Notes: a model not told the origin generated them from the letters alone. A stretch of 64,000 nucleotides of DNA from Kaistella yonginensis (GCF_030409525.1 NZ_JAUFQB010000062.1:49214-113213), one strand, 5' to 3'; positions 34,632-44,508 are shown, counted from the first letter of the stretch. A program made the numbers and translations.

Positions 34632-35989
34632 ATGAAATTGGCTGATCTTGCAAATGAACTAAATATTCCTACTGAAAGTTTTATCAAATTTATTCAGGAT
34701 TTTGATCTAGAACTTTCTGAATGTATTACCACCAACTTTGATGTTAAAGAAGACTTTGTGAAATTTGCCCGAGAAAATATTGTTTTCTTAAAAAAATATT
34801 CCGAAGATTTAAATCAAAATAAATCAATTGAAGATATCGCAGAAAATATTGCGCAACCCAGTAGTAAAGTTGCAGAAATTATTAAGAAAGAAAAGCCCAA
34901 ACTTTTTGATAATGGGAAATACAAATCCTCGGTTTCAAGTTTTGGTATAGACAATCAACTTGGCGGAAATTATAAATTTGTGTATAATTATTTCGGTAAG
35001 AGTACACGCTTAGCAGAACGCGATTTTATTGGGTACCGTGATTTATTTTTCTTTATTTCTCAAAATTTGGAACCGTTTCTAAGCAACCTTTCTGTGGAAG
35101 ATTGGGGAATTCACAAGCCAGCCGGAATCGTTTTATACGGGCCACCGGGCAGTGGTAAGATTTTTTGGGTCAATAAAATTGCAGAGATTATTTCTTATGA
35201 ATTCAAGGAAATAAAAAAGCATTTTCTGGGAACAACTTATGTTGATGACCAAAAAATCACCTTCAATGATTTCCTGATCCAAATGATGAAAAATGAAAAA
35301 GTGGTGCTTTTTCTGGAAAATTTTGATGAATTAATGAGTGAACGCGGTGAAGAAAAATCAGTAAAAAGTTGTGACGAAGAGACCAAAGAGTTGATTCTTC
35401 ATCATATCAGCCATTTTGAAGAGGAAAAAATTCTGATGGTTGGCGGCGCAAACTCTTTACTTAATATAGACAAAACACTTTTAGCTCCCGGTCGGTTTGA
35501 TGTTCTCATTCCTATATTCCCCCCCCCAATTTGAAAGAACGTGCAGAATTACTACTCTACTATATGACTGAAAATCTTTCTGATGAAGCTTTGCTCCTAC
35601 AAATTCTAACACACAATAAAGCACACCAACTTCCTTTTTGGACCGGTATTTCAAAAAAAATGCAAGCTTTTTCAAATACCATGGTGATCGATTTTACCCA
35701 AAGTTTGAAAAAAAGAATTAGAAATATCTATTTAAAAGATTCTGAAAAGACCATTAAAATAACGCAGAAAATACTCGATGCTTCTTTACGAGATGCTTCA
35801 TCAAAATTAACTGCAACTTATTTAGATCAAATTCAACAATTTATTTTTGATGTCTCTTTGAATAATTACGAAGATTTTACGCAAAGAATCGAAGCATTGA
35901 AAATTGAATTAGATCATTATAAATTGGTAGCAGAACCCAAAAAACCAATCGGTTTTAGTCATAATGACGATCAGAAAGCAAAAAAATAA
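34632..35989 (+). pseudogene. AAA-family ATPase-like gene, frameshifted at a poly-C tract
   Basis: One gene of about 452 codons read in two frames. The N-terminus (KLADLANELNIPTESFIKFIQD) resembles the IF2_N helical domain. An AAA module follows with GPPGSGKI as P-loop, LENFDELM at the Walker B position and APGRFDVLIP as the sensor/arginine-finger region. At nine consecutive C (35519-35527) the frame runs into TGA (35531-35533); the downstream frame continues as PNLKERAELLLYYM to 35989, exactly what should follow. Seven or ten C would restore one protein. The P-loop has Ile where Thr/Ser binds magnesium, and Walker B lacks the usual DE pair, so ATP hydrolysis is doubtful. Either a phase-variable gene, a pseudogene or a sequencing error. 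Confidence 0.8.
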
Positions 35990-36020
35990 CCCATTGTTTA
36001 TCAATGGGTTACGTTTTTTT
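35988..36020 (+). terminator. terminator after the AAA-like gene
   Basis: AACCCATTG pairs with CAATGGGTT around a five-base loop, then ACG and a T run. The stem overlaps the last bases of the TAA stop codon. Confidence 0.85.
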
Positions 36021-36026
36021 TAAAAT

Positions 36027-36500
36027 TTAAGATTTTAGCGTTTTAGAAACTCCTATTTCATAAACCATGGCTTGCTTTAAATATTTTGACCGTTCTCTGG
36101 AAGTTACAGATTCAAATTGATTGTTTTTAAGAACAATAATGGGGTCTTCTGAAATTTCAATCTCGGCGTTTGCGATGTATTTCTCTTCTGGACTGTCGTC
36201 TTCCAAATCAGATTTTCTTTCTTGTAATTGATCTGCAAAATCACGAAACTCTGGCTCGGATGAATGAATAAATTTATACTCTGACCCAGCTTCCACGAAA
36301 AAATGCATTTTTCTTGAAATCAAACCAGCTTCAGTAGTGAGTTGGGGATTATCATTTCCATCTTTAAAAGCCACTTCAACCAAAGTTCCTGAATTTTGAG
36401 CTGCATAATTATCAGCATCCGAATAGGTTGCAAATCCGACTACAATCTCTTGATTGTCCATTTCATATTTTACTAATTTTTCAGAGTTATACGTTTCCAT
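36027..36500 (-). CDS. hypothetical protein
   Basis: A 157-residue acidic soluble protein without signal peptide. I do not recognise a domain. The N-terminal half looks like alternating beta-strands (VKYEMDNQEIVVGFATYSDADNYAAQNSG) and the middle is charged (QLQERKSDLEDDSPEEKYI). It converges on the AAA-like gene and shares its terminator region. The frame is open throughout and its composition is protein-like, so I take it as a real gene. Confidence 0.6.
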   Translation of the reverse strand: METYNSEKLVKYEMDNQEIVVGFATYSDADNYAAQNSGTLVEVAFKDGNDNPQLTTEAGLISRKMHFFVEAGSEYKFIHSSEPEFRDFADQLQERKSDLEDDSPEEKYIANAEIEISEDPIIVLKNNQFESVTSRERSKYLKQAMVYEIGVSKTLKS

Positions 36501-36594
36501 AATGTTAATTTTTTAATGATATGATTAATAATATCAATTATATTGCCATTAAAATTCAACAGCAGAAAAATTAACGGTATTTTAAGAAATTTGC

Positions 36595-36602
36595 TATCTT
36601 TG
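36595..36602 (+). promoter_or_regulatory. -7 promoter box (TATCTTTG) of the DPP IV gene
   Basis: Exact TAnnTTTG match 19 bases before the ATG at 36622. Confidence 0.5.
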
Positions 36603-36621
36603 AAATCTTACTTAATTCATT

Positions 36622-38748
36622 ATGAAAAAAATCCTATTCTCAATTTCAATTTTAACATCGGTGGCTTATTTCTCGCAAGAAATAACTTTAGACAAAATAT
36701 ACTCTGGTTATTACCGGGGCAAAGGAATTTCTGGTATTTCGTCTCTGAAAAATGGCGAAAATTACGTTGTTATAGAGCAAGGCGGAATCGCAAAATACTC
36801 CTATAAAACCACGCAAAAAGAAGGAAATATCGTCGATGGAAGATTTCAATCGTATATTTTTAATGATGATGAATCAAAAATCCTCTTGTTAAAAGAAAGT
36901 GAACCTATTTATCGGCATTCGTTTTTTGGTAAATTTGATGTTAAAGATTTAAAATCGGGAACAGTTCTTCATTTAAATAATGGGAATTTTGTGCAGGAAC
37001 CAACTTTTTCGCCGGATGGAAATAAAGTTGCGTTTATCGCAGAAAATAATTTATTTTATCAGGATTTGAATTCGGGGAAAATCACTCAGATTACATCTGA
37101 TGGCAAGAAAAACTCCATATTAAACGGATTGGGAGATTGGGTTTATGAAGAAGAGTTTGGGCATGCGAAACTCTATGAGTGGACAAAAAATTCCGACGCG
37201 ATTATTTTTGTAAAATCAGATGAGTCAGTCGTACCAGAAATGTTTATTCCCATTTATGGCAAGCAACTCTACCCTTCAGAAATGCGCTTTAAATATCCAA
37301 AAGCTGGTGAAAACAATTCAATCGTTTCGGCACAACTATACCGCTTGGATTCTGCAAAAACCACAGCACTAAACTTAAGTAGTTTTAAGAATTATTATAT
37401 CCCGAATGTTTATAGAACTTCTAAGGCAGACGAAATTATTTTAGTAACTTCTGAGCGATTACAAAATGCTTCAGATGTTTTAAAAGTAAATACCAAAACG
37501 GGAAGCGTTACCAAATTGTTTACCGAATCTGATAAGAGATGGATTGATACCGACAATGTAACACTAGAGTTTTTGGCTGATAATTCATTTATTTGGGGTG
37601 CAGAGCGCGATGGCAATCGTCATTTATATTTATATGATGAGAACGGGAAATTAAAAAAACAGATTACAAAAGGCAACTGGGAAGTAACAAATTACTATGG
37701 TTACAATCCTAAAACCAAGGAGGTTTTTATACAGACCACCCAGCAAGGAAGCATTAATAAAGTAGTTTCCAAAGTTAATATTAATACAGGAAAGACCACA
37801 TTAATCTCGAATGATAAAGGAACCAATAGTGCAAACTTTAGCCAAAACTATAAGTATTTCATCGAAACTTCTTCTTCTGCAGAAAAGCCTTATACCTACG
37901 TTTTAAAAGATGGAAATGGAAAGACCATAAAGGAATTGCAGAATAATAATGAACAACTTAAAAAGCTTCAGGCCGATCAGATGGTTACCAAAGAGTTTTT
38001 CACCATTCCTAATGAAGCAGGCGATCAGATGAATGCCTGGGTGATGAAGCCAAAAGACTTTGACCCCAATAAGAAATACCCATTATTTATGTTCCAGTAT
38101 TCTGGGCCAGGATCGCAGCAAGTTACCAATTCTTGGGATCAGGGAAATGGTTTATGGTTCAATCATTTGGTTCAGAAAGGATATATTGTAGCCTGTGTTG
38201 ATGGTCGTGGAACCGGATACAAGGGAACAGAGTATAAAAAAACGACCTATTTAAATTTAGGGAAATATGAAATTGATGATCAAATTGCAGCTGTAAGATG
38301 GTTTGGCAAACAATCATACATCAACAAAGACCGAATCGGGATTTTCGGTTGGAGTTACGGCGGATATATGGCGAGTTTGGCATTAACAAAAGGTGCCGAT
38401 GTTTTCAAAGCAGGAATTGCCGTGGCACCGGTTACAAACTGGAGATATTACGATTCAATCTACACCGAAAGATTCATGAGAACCCCTCAGGAAAATCCAA
38501 AAGGTTATGACGATAATTCACCTACAACATACGCTAATTTATTAAAAGGAAATTATCTTCTCATCCACGGAACTGCAGATGATAACGTTCATTTCCAGAA
38601 CGCAATGGAATTTTCTGAAGCACTAATTCAAGCCAACAAACAATTTGAATTCATGGCCTATCCTGATAAAAACCACGGAATTTATGGCGGACAGACCCGG
38701 CCACAGTTGTATCAAAAAATGACAGATTTCTTGCTAAAGAATCTTTAA
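36622..38748 (+). CDS. dipeptidyl-peptidase IV (S9B family)
   Basis: Exported serine peptidase that removes N-terminal X-Pro or X-Ala dipeptides. The 708-residue protein has a Sec signal peptide (SVAYFSQ), an eight-bladed beta-propeller region (about 35-470, including the GDWVYEEEFGH active-site Glu motif) and an alpha/beta-hydrolase domain. The triad is visible: Ser578 in GWSYGGY, Asp654 in TADDNVHF and His685 in KNHGI. The three POT-family peptide transporters directly downstream make a coherent peptide-scavenging block. A hairpin terminator separates them. Confidence 0.95.
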   Translation: MKKILFSISILTSVAYFSQEITLDKIYSGYYRGKGISGISSLKNGENYVVIEQGGIAKYSYKTTQKEGNIVDGRFQSYIFNDDESKILLLKESEPIYRHSFFGKFDVKDLKSGTVLHLNNGNFVQEPTFSPDGNKVAFIAENNLFYQDLNSGKITQITSDGKKNSILNGLGDWVYEEEFGHAKLYEWTKNSDAIIFVKSDESVVPEMFIPIYGKQLYPSEMRFKYPKAGENNSIVSAQLYRLDSAKTTALNLSSFKNYYIPNVYRTSKADEIILVTSERLQNASDVLKVNTKTGSVTKLFTESDKRWIDTDNVTLEFLADNSFIWGAERDGNRHLYLYDENGKLKKQITKGNWEVTNYYGYNPKTKEVFIQTTQQGSINKVVSKVNINTGKTTLISNDKGTNSANFSQNYKYFIETSSSAEKPYTYVLKDGNGKTIKELQNNNEQLKKLQADQMVTKEFFTIPNEAGDQMNAWVMKPKDFDPNKKYPLFMFQYSGPGSQQVTNSWDQGNGLWFNHLVQKGYIVACVDGRGTGYKGTEYKKTTYLNLGKYEIDDQIAAVRWFGKQSYINKDRIGIFGWSYGGYMASLALTKGADVFKAGIAVAPVTNWRYYDSIYTERFMRTPQENPKGYDDNSPTTYANLLKGNYLLIHGTADDNVHFQNAMEFSEALIQANKQFEFMAYPDKNHGIYGGQTRPQLYQKMTDFLLKNL

Positions 38749-38767
38749 AATAAATATGGAAATTAAG

Positions 38768-38798
38768 AGCTCCCAGACCACTATTTTGGGGGCTTTTT
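38768..38798 (+). terminator. terminator after the DPP IV gene
   Basis: AGCTCCCA pairs with TGGGGGCT (one G-U pair), followed by a T run. Confidence 0.75.
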
Positions 38799-38817
38799 AT
38801 ATTTAATCTTAATAATA

Positions 38818-38825
38818 TATATTTG
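38818..38825 (+). promoter_or_regulatory. -7 promoter box (TATATTTG) of first POT gene
   Basis: Exact TAnnTTTG match 19 bases before the ATG at 38845. Confidence 0.5.
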
Positions 38826-38844
38826 CTAAACTTAAACTTTGAAT

Positions 38845-40527
38845 ATGGAACAAAAATCAACCAGCAAACACCCTAAGGGTTTACCCTACCTGTTTTTTAC
38901 AGAAATGTGGGAACGTTTCGGCTACTATTTAATCTTAGGAATCTTCGTTCTTTACATGATCGACAGTGAGAAAGGAGGTCTCGCTTTTAATGACAAAAAT
39001 GCAGATGATATCTTCGGAACCTTTATCGCTTTGACGTATCTTACTCCGTTTCTGGGGGGATTTTTAGCAGACAAAGTACTCGGTTATATTAAGGCCATTT
39101 ACATTGGTGGAATCTTAATGGGACTGGGTTATTTAGGTGTTGGTTTATTTCGGGAGCTTCCCCTATTCTACGCCTCGTTAGGCTTGGTAATTTTAGGAAA
39201 TGGATTCTTTAAACCAAGTATTTCTACACTTCTAGGAAATCTCTATAATGAAGAACCCTACAAAGCAAATAAAGACGCGGGCTATAATATATTCTATATG
39301 GGAATTAATATTGGTGCTTTCATTTGTAATATCATCGCTGCATTTATGCGCAACAAATATGGTTGGGGACCAGCCTTTATGACCGCGGGAGTGGGAATGT
39401 TTATTGGCCTCATCGTATTTACCTTAGGAAGAAGGCATATTTTACAAGCCAATATTTTAAAACCATCTCAAGAAGGAGATACCAAAATTTCTGATGTTTT
39501 ATTAAAGGTTTTCTTACCCGCAATCATTGCCGGAGTAATCGGCTGGATGATCCCAGGAAACGTTTTTGGTAGCGACTCAACCGATGCCTTTATATTTGCG
39601 TGTATTCCTGTAATCTACTTCTACATCATGCTATATGTAAAAGCCAATGCTGAAGATAAAAGACCAATAGGAGCTTTGCTCGCTATTTTTGCCGTGAGTT
39701 TAATGTTTTGGGCGGTTTTCAAACAAAACGGAACAGCACTTACCCGCTGGGCAAAAGACTATACCGACCGTTCAATTCCTGCGCCCTTGGTTGAACCTTT
39801 ACGTGCCATTAATTTAATTGATGGAAAAGACGGAGTGCAAGGGAAAACCTACGAAATGAAAGAAGTTTCGGTTTACGACAACCAGTTTAGAGCCTTAAAA
39901 GATGAAGCTGGAAATCCAGTAAAAGAACAAGGAACCGATATTTATTTTAGAAATATTTCTGATGAAGAGCGGGCCAAGTTAGAGGCAGATCCAACCCAGG
40001 AAGTTGCGCTGTATAATACCGAATTATTTCAGTCTATTAATCCCGCCTGGGTCATTCTACTAACACCAATCGTGGTTGGATTTTTTATGATTCTTCGGCG
40101 AAAAGGCAAAGAACCCACTACCCCAGCGAAAATCGTCTTAGGTTTATTCATCTCGGCCTTATCCTGTTTGGTAATGGTTGGTGCTGTTTATGCTGGTGAC
40201 AACGGCTTAATCAAAGTATCGGCCATTTGGTTAATCGCTTCCTACGGAGTAATTACGTTGGGGGAACTGATGTTATCGCCGATGGGATTATCACTGGTAT
40301 CGAAATTATCACCCCCAAGAATTACCGCATTGATGATGGGAGGATTCTTTCTATCCACCTCCATCGGGAATAAACTTTCAGGTGTTCTGGCCAGTTTTTG
40401 GTACGAATACGATAACAAGGCTTATTTCTTCGTTGTAAATTTTGGCTTATTAATGATTGCAACCATTTTAGGTCTATCGATTTTAAAAAGACTTAATAAG
40501 ATATTGAAAGAAAAAGGCATTAATTAA
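38845..40527 (+). CDS. POT-family peptide MFS transporter (first of three)
   Basis: Proton-coupled oligopeptide importer of the PTR2/POT family, 560 residues, 12 or more helices. The family motif ExxERFxYY is present as EMWERFGYY (about residue 21), with GNGFFKPSISTLLGNLY as the second PTR2 signature. It is about 60 residues longer than its two neighbours because of a hydrophilic insert (about residues 310-385) between helices in the C-terminal half. I choose ATG 38845 over a TTG two codons upstream. The gene has its own promoter box and terminator, so it can be expressed independently of the next two. Confidence 0.92.
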   Translation: MEQKSTSKHPKGLPYLFFTEMWERFGYYLILGIFVLYMIDSEKGGLAFNDKNADDIFGTFIALTYLTPFLGGFLADKVLGYIKAIYIGGILMGLGYLGVGLFRELPLFYASLGLVILGNGFFKPSISTLLGNLYNEEPYKANKDAGYNIFYMGINIGAFICNIIAAFMRNKYGWGPAFMTAGVGMFIGLIVFTLGRRHILQANILKPSQEGDTKISDVLLKVFLPAIIAGVIGWMIPGNVFGSDSTDAFIFACIPVIYFYIMLYVKANAEDKRPIGALLAIFAVSLMFWAVFKQNGTALTRWAKDYTDRSIPAPLVEPLRAINLIDGKDGVQGKTYEMKEVSVYDNQFRALKDEAGNPVKEQGTDIYFRNISDEERAKLEADPTQEVALYNTELFQSINPAWVILLTPIVVGFFMILRRKGKEPTTPAKIVLGLFISALSCLVMVGAVYAGDNGLIKVSAIWLIASYGVITLGELMLSPMGLSLVSKLSPPRITALMMGGFFLSTSIGNKLSGVLASFWYEYDNKAYFFVVNFGLLMIATILGLSILKRLNKILKEKGIN

Positions 40528-40548
40528 TGACTTAAAGCTATAATAATG

Positions 40549-40580
40549 AGAAAAGCGCTGTAGAATACGGTGCTTTTCTT
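40549..40580 (+). terminator. terminator after first POT gene
   Basis: AGAAAAGC pairs with GCTTTTCT; the inner GCGCTG/CGGTGC extends the stem with wobble pairs. Confidence 0.7.
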
Positions 40581-40622
40581 ATTTAATACTAAAATATCTT
40601 TCCTCCTAAATCGAAAAAAAAC

Positions 40623-40630
40623 TATATTTG
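40623..40630 (+). promoter_or_regulatory. -7 promoter box (TATATTTG) of second POT gene
   Basis: Exact TAnnTTTG match 31 bases before the ATG at 40662. Confidence 0.45.
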
Positions 40631-40661
40631 TTCCTTAATCGAAAACTAACAATAAATAATT

Positions 40662-42158
40662 ATGGATACAACACAGCCGCAACAAGGACATCCAAAAGGA
40701 TTATACACCTTGTTCTTTACTGAAATGTGGGAGCGATTTTCCTATTATGGAATGCGCGCTTTACTTACAATTTTCTTAACCGCTGAATTAGCGACAGGTG
40801 GCTTTGGCCTGGATCGCGCTGAATCTCTTTCAGTTTACGGTGTTTTTACCGCTTTGGTTTATTTAACACCAATCTTAGGTGGATGGTTTGCTGATAAACT
40901 TTTAGGTCAGAGAAAATCAATCTTAATTGGTGGATTGGTAATGGCAATTGGTCAGTTTATGTTGGCAGCTGGTTCTTCCATTGATTTATTTGCAGATGTT
41001 GAAACAAGAAAAAACCTATTCTATCTTGGGTTAGGAGTTTTAATTTTAGGAAATGGATTCTTCAAACCAAACATTTCAACCATTGTTGGTGATCTTTATG
41101 ATAACGATGATCCAAGAAAAGACGGTGCGTTTACCATCTTCTATATGGGTATTAATATTGGGGCTTTCCTTTCTCCATTTATTGCCGGGACTTTAGGTGA
41201 AAAAGTAGGATGGCCTTACGGTTATTTTGCTGCCGGTCTGGGAATGCTTTTAGGAGTACTTTGGTTTTATGCACGCAGAGGAACTTTAGGAGATAAGGGA
41301 CTTCCACCAGGTTATAAAGAAAAAGGTCTAACCGAACTGGTAGGAAAAGACTGGAGAGATGTAATTCTTTACACCATTGGAAACGTAGCTTTTGTTTTCT
41401 TAGTGATGTTTATCTGGAATAATACCCCGGAATTGGTTCATACCATCATGGTTTGGGTTTTGGGTATTGCAGGTGTTGGCTTCATTGGAATGTCTATTTT
41501 CAAAGGAACGAACGGATCTACAGAATGGACCAGAGTGTTTGTAATCTTAATTCTTGCCTTTTTTAATATTGTATTCTGGGCAGGTTTTGAGCAAGCAGGA
41601 GGTACGTTTAACCTATTTGCACAGGAAAACACCGACCGTGTTGTTGGAGGTTTTGAGATCCCAACTACTTGGTTCCAAAACATTAATCCTATTGTGATCG
41701 TGACCTTGGCTCCACTATTTTCTATCTTATGGGTAAAATTAGCGGCTAAAAGATTGAATCCAAGAACACCAATTAAATTTGCGATGGCGATGTTCGTTGG
41801 TGCATTTGCGTTCTTTATTATGACTCAGGCGCAAAACAGTGCAGACGCTGGAAATATGGTTAGTCCAATGTGGTTAGTAGTTGTTTACGCGCTTCTAACG
41901 GTTGGGGAGTTGATGTTATCACCGATCGGTCTTTCAATGGTTACCAAACTTTCACCAAGTAATATTACTTCTATTATGATGGGTGTTTGGATGGCCAGTT
42001 TTGCTTTAGGAAATTATCTTGCAGCAACTCTGGAGCAGATCTTAACGACTTATGATTTTGCTTTATACCCATTCATCACGTACTTAATGTTAGCCTCGGG
42101 AGCATCTCTATTATTGCTTTCTCCGCTATTAAATAAATTTATGAAGGGTATTCACTAA
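40662..42158 (+). CDS. POT-family peptide MFS transporter (second of three)
   Basis: A 498-residue proton-coupled peptide importer. It contains EMWERFSYYGM (the ExxERFxYYG proton and peptide site), GNGFFKPNISTIVGDLYD, and the later GELMLSPIGLSMVTKLSP typical of the C-terminal bundle. It lies between two paralogues in the same orientation; the sequences differ enough (shared motifs only) that the triplication is old rather than recent. It has its own promoter box and a strong terminator. Confidence 0.94.
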   Translation: MDTTQPQQGHPKGLYTLFFTEMWERFSYYGMRALLTIFLTAELATGGFGLDRAESLSVYGVFTALVYLTPILGGWFADKLLGQRKSILIGGLVMAIGQFMLAAGSSIDLFADVETRKNLFYLGLGVLILGNGFFKPNISTIVGDLYDNDDPRKDGAFTIFYMGINIGAFLSPFIAGTLGEKVGWPYGYFAAGLGMLLGVLWFYARRGTLGDKGLPPGYKEKGLTELVGKDWRDVILYTIGNVAFVFLVMFIWNNTPELVHTIMVWVLGIAGVGFIGMSIFKGTNGSTEWTRVFVILILAFFNIVFWAGFEQAGGTFNLFAQENTDRVVGGFEIPTTWFQNINPIVIVTLAPLFSILWVKLAAKRLNPRTPIKFAMAMFVGAFAFFIMTQAQNSADAGNMVSPMWLVVVYALLTVGELMLSPIGLSMVTKLSPSNITSIMMGVWMASFALGNYLAATLEQILTTYDFALYPFITYLMLASGASLLLLSPLLNKFMKGIH

Positions 42159-42180
42159 AATTTCGTTTATAAAAATCACA

Positions 42181-42208
42181 AAAACCACCGATTATTCGGT
42201 GGTTTTTT
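42181..42208 (+). terminator. terminator after second POT gene
   Basis: AAAACCACCG pairs with CGGTGGTTTT around six bases; a T run follows. Confidence 0.88.
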
Positions 42209-42317
42209 CTATTTTCGTTTGTTCAAAATTTATATATTATAATTTTCTTTACTTAAGAATTTATTCTAAATATATATTCAGCACGTCAACTTACTCATTT
42301 ATAATTATTCATTACTT

Positions 42318-43829
42318 ATGAACCTCACCCTCGAACAAATTCAAGATTTCAAAGGAAAATACCCAAAACAAATTTGGTCGCTTTTCTTTTCCGAAATGTG
42401 GGAACGTTTCTGTTTCTACGGAATGCGCGGAATGCTGGTCTTCTTTATGATTTCTCAGTTAAATCTCGCCGAAAAAGAAGCAAACTTGCAGTATGGAGCT
42501 ACCCAAGCATTTGTGTATGCCTTTACTTTTGTTGGTGGTTTGTTTGCAGATAAAATTTTAGGATTTAGAAAATCTCTCTTTTGGGGAGGTTTTTTAATGA
42601 TTATTGGCAGCATGATTTTGGCTGTAAATCCACATGATTTCTTTTTTATCGGAATTTCATTTACCGTTGTAGGAACAGGTTTTTTTAAACCCAATATCTC
42701 CACCATGGTTGGTAAGCTTTATAAATCTGGTGACAGCAGAACCGATGCGGGTTTCTCGCTCTTTTATGCCGGAATTAATTTAGGTGCTTTACTTGGCGGT
42801 TATCTATGTATTGCCATCGGTAAAGGAGAATTGTTGTCTCATTTAATCCCCGAAGCATTGCGTTGGAACGTGGCTTTTGGTTTGGCAGCAGTAGTTATGG
42901 TGATCAGTTTAATTAATTTTGTTTTTACCCAAAGAAGTTTAGGCCCGATTGGATTGCAACCTCAGAAAACGTTAAAAAGCGGTGAGTTAGTTTCCCTGGA
43001 GAAATGGAAAGAATATGGCGTTTATGCCTTGTCCTTAATTTTTGTGCCCATGATTATGGTAATGGTTGCAAAAACACAATACACAGATTATTTCATGTAT
43101 ACGGTAGGACCCTTAACACTGATTTATTTATTCTATGAAATGTCAAAAGTAAATAAACCTGAGAGAAGCAAACTATTCGCTGCCTTAATTTTCATTCTTT
43201 TCTCAATCGTTTTTTGGGGAATTTACGAACAAAGTGGCGGCTCGCTAAGTATTTTTGCTGCACATAATTTGAATAATGATTTACTAGGCTTAGATCCCAA
43301 CGGAGTTAATAATTCAGGTGGTGCTTTCTTCGTATTATTAGTAGCAGTACCGATTGGATTGCTGTGGATCTGGCTCAGCAAAAAGAAATTAGAACCCAAT
43401 ACCATTATTAAATTTGGTTTAGGATTCTTATTTCTAGGTCTCGGTTTTTATGCAATTTATGCAACGAAATTTTTCGCAAATATGGCCGGAGTTACTTCCC
43501 TGAGTTTGTTCACCATTGCCCTATTCATTATAACATTGGGTGAAATGTGCCTCTCACCCATCGGACTTTCCATAATGACGAAACTTTCTACCCAAAAATT
43601 GCAAGGTATGATGATGGGAATGTGGTTTTTAGCCTCCGCCTACGGACAATATGTCGCAGGACTAATTGGCGCAAATATGGCAACTGCCAGAGAAGGTGCT
43701 TCTAATATGGAAAAACTACAAGCTTATACTTCTGGGTATAAAGATCTCGGTTTGTATGCGGTGATTGCAGGAATCGTGTTAATTTTAATTTCTCCCATAA
43801 TCAAAAAATTGATGCAGGAAGTAAGATAA
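42318..43829 (+). CDS. POT-family peptide MFS transporter (third of three)
   Basis: A 503-residue PTR2/POT transporter. The proton-site motif reads EMWERFCFYGM, so the first of the two tyrosines in ExxERFxYYG is Phe here; the second signature GTGFFKPNISTMVGKLY is intact. The Tyr-to-Phe change might alter peptide preference. The thioredoxin-like gene follows after 37 bases on the same strand. Confidence 0.92.
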   Translation: MNLTLEQIQDFKGKYPKQIWSLFFSEMWERFCFYGMRGMLVFFMISQLNLAEKEANLQYGATQAFVYAFTFVGGLFADKILGFRKSLFWGGFLMIIGSMILAVNPHDFFFIGISFTVVGTGFFKPNISTMVGKLYKSGDSRTDAGFSLFYAGINLGALLGGYLCIAIGKGELLSHLIPEALRWNVAFGLAAVVMVISLINFVFTQRSLGPIGLQPQKTLKSGELVSLEKWKEYGVYALSLIFVPMIMVMVAKTQYTDYFMYTVGPLTLIYLFYEMSKVNKPERSKLFAALIFILFSIVFWGIYEQSGGSLSIFAAHNLNNDLLGLDPNGVNNSGGAFFVLLVAVPIGLLWIWLSKKKLEPNTIIKFGLGFLFLGLGFYAIYATKFFANMAGVTSLSLFTIALFIITLGEMCLSPIGLSIMTKLSTQKLQGMMMGMWFLASAYGQYVAGLIGANMATAREGASNMEKLQAYTSGYKDLGLYAVIAGIVLILISPIIKKLMQEVR

Positions 43830-43866
43830 AATTTAACTTGGTACGACTTTAGCCATCAAATATAAG

Positions 43867-44400
43867 ATGAAAAAATTCACCCTTTTATTTTCGCTTTTCA
43901 TAACATTTTTCGCGTACTCGCAAGTGAAGTGGATGACTTTGGAAGAAGCACTAACCGCACAGCAGACTGTTCCTAAAAAGATTTTAATTAACTTTTATAC
44001 CGATTGGTGTGCGCCATGCAAGGTAATGGAGAAAAACACCTACAACCAACCGGTGATTGCGGCTTATTTGAATGAAAACTATTATCCTGTTAAATTTAAT
44101 GCGGAAGCAAATGAAACCGTAACCATTTTGGGTAGAACTTTTACCAATTCTGACCGTGAAAATGGAAAGAAAAAAAATGCCATGCACGATTTCACAAAAT
44201 ATATGAATGTTACCGCCGTTCCCTCCGCTGTTTTTCTGGATGAAGTTGGGAATCCTATTACCATTTTACAAGGCGCTTTAAATGCAAAGGAATTAGAGCC
44301 GTACATTCCATTTATTGCAAATAATGAATTCAAAAAAATAAGCACCCGCGAACAGTGGGAAAACTATCAAAAGAAATTCAAATCCAGCATTAAAGATTAA
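43867..44400 (+). CDS. exported thioredoxin-family protein
   Basis: A 177-residue protein with a Sec signal peptide (FFAYSQ) and a thioredoxin fold with active site WCAPC (about residues 47-51) and the cis-proline segment VTAVPSAVFLD. The insert GRTFTNSDRENGKKKNAMHDFTKY resembles the DUF255/thioredoxin_7 branch. Expected in the periplasm as a reductase or disulfide-handling protein. Confidence 0.85.
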   Translation: MKKFTLLFSLFITFFAYSQVKWMTLEEALTAQQTVPKKILINFYTDWCAPCKVMEKNTYNQPVIAAYLNENYYPVKFNAEANETVTILGRTFTNSDRENGKKKNAMHDFTKYMNVTAVPSAVFLDEVGNPITILQGALNAKELEPYIPFIANNEFKKISTREQWENYQKKFKSSIKD

Positions 44401-44508
44401 TTTCGGTTTTTAAAATAGTAAAATCAAAGACTTTCAAATATATTTTGGAAGTCTTTTATATTTTAACGAAATTCGCTACCTAACTTTCACGACCTAATAT
44501 CTTTAATA

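Noticed and set aside
35531..35989. Separate gene starting with TTG inside the AAA-like region
   Set aside because: The sequence continues the AAA domain exactly at the poly-C tract, so it is the second part of the frameshifted gene and not an independent protein.
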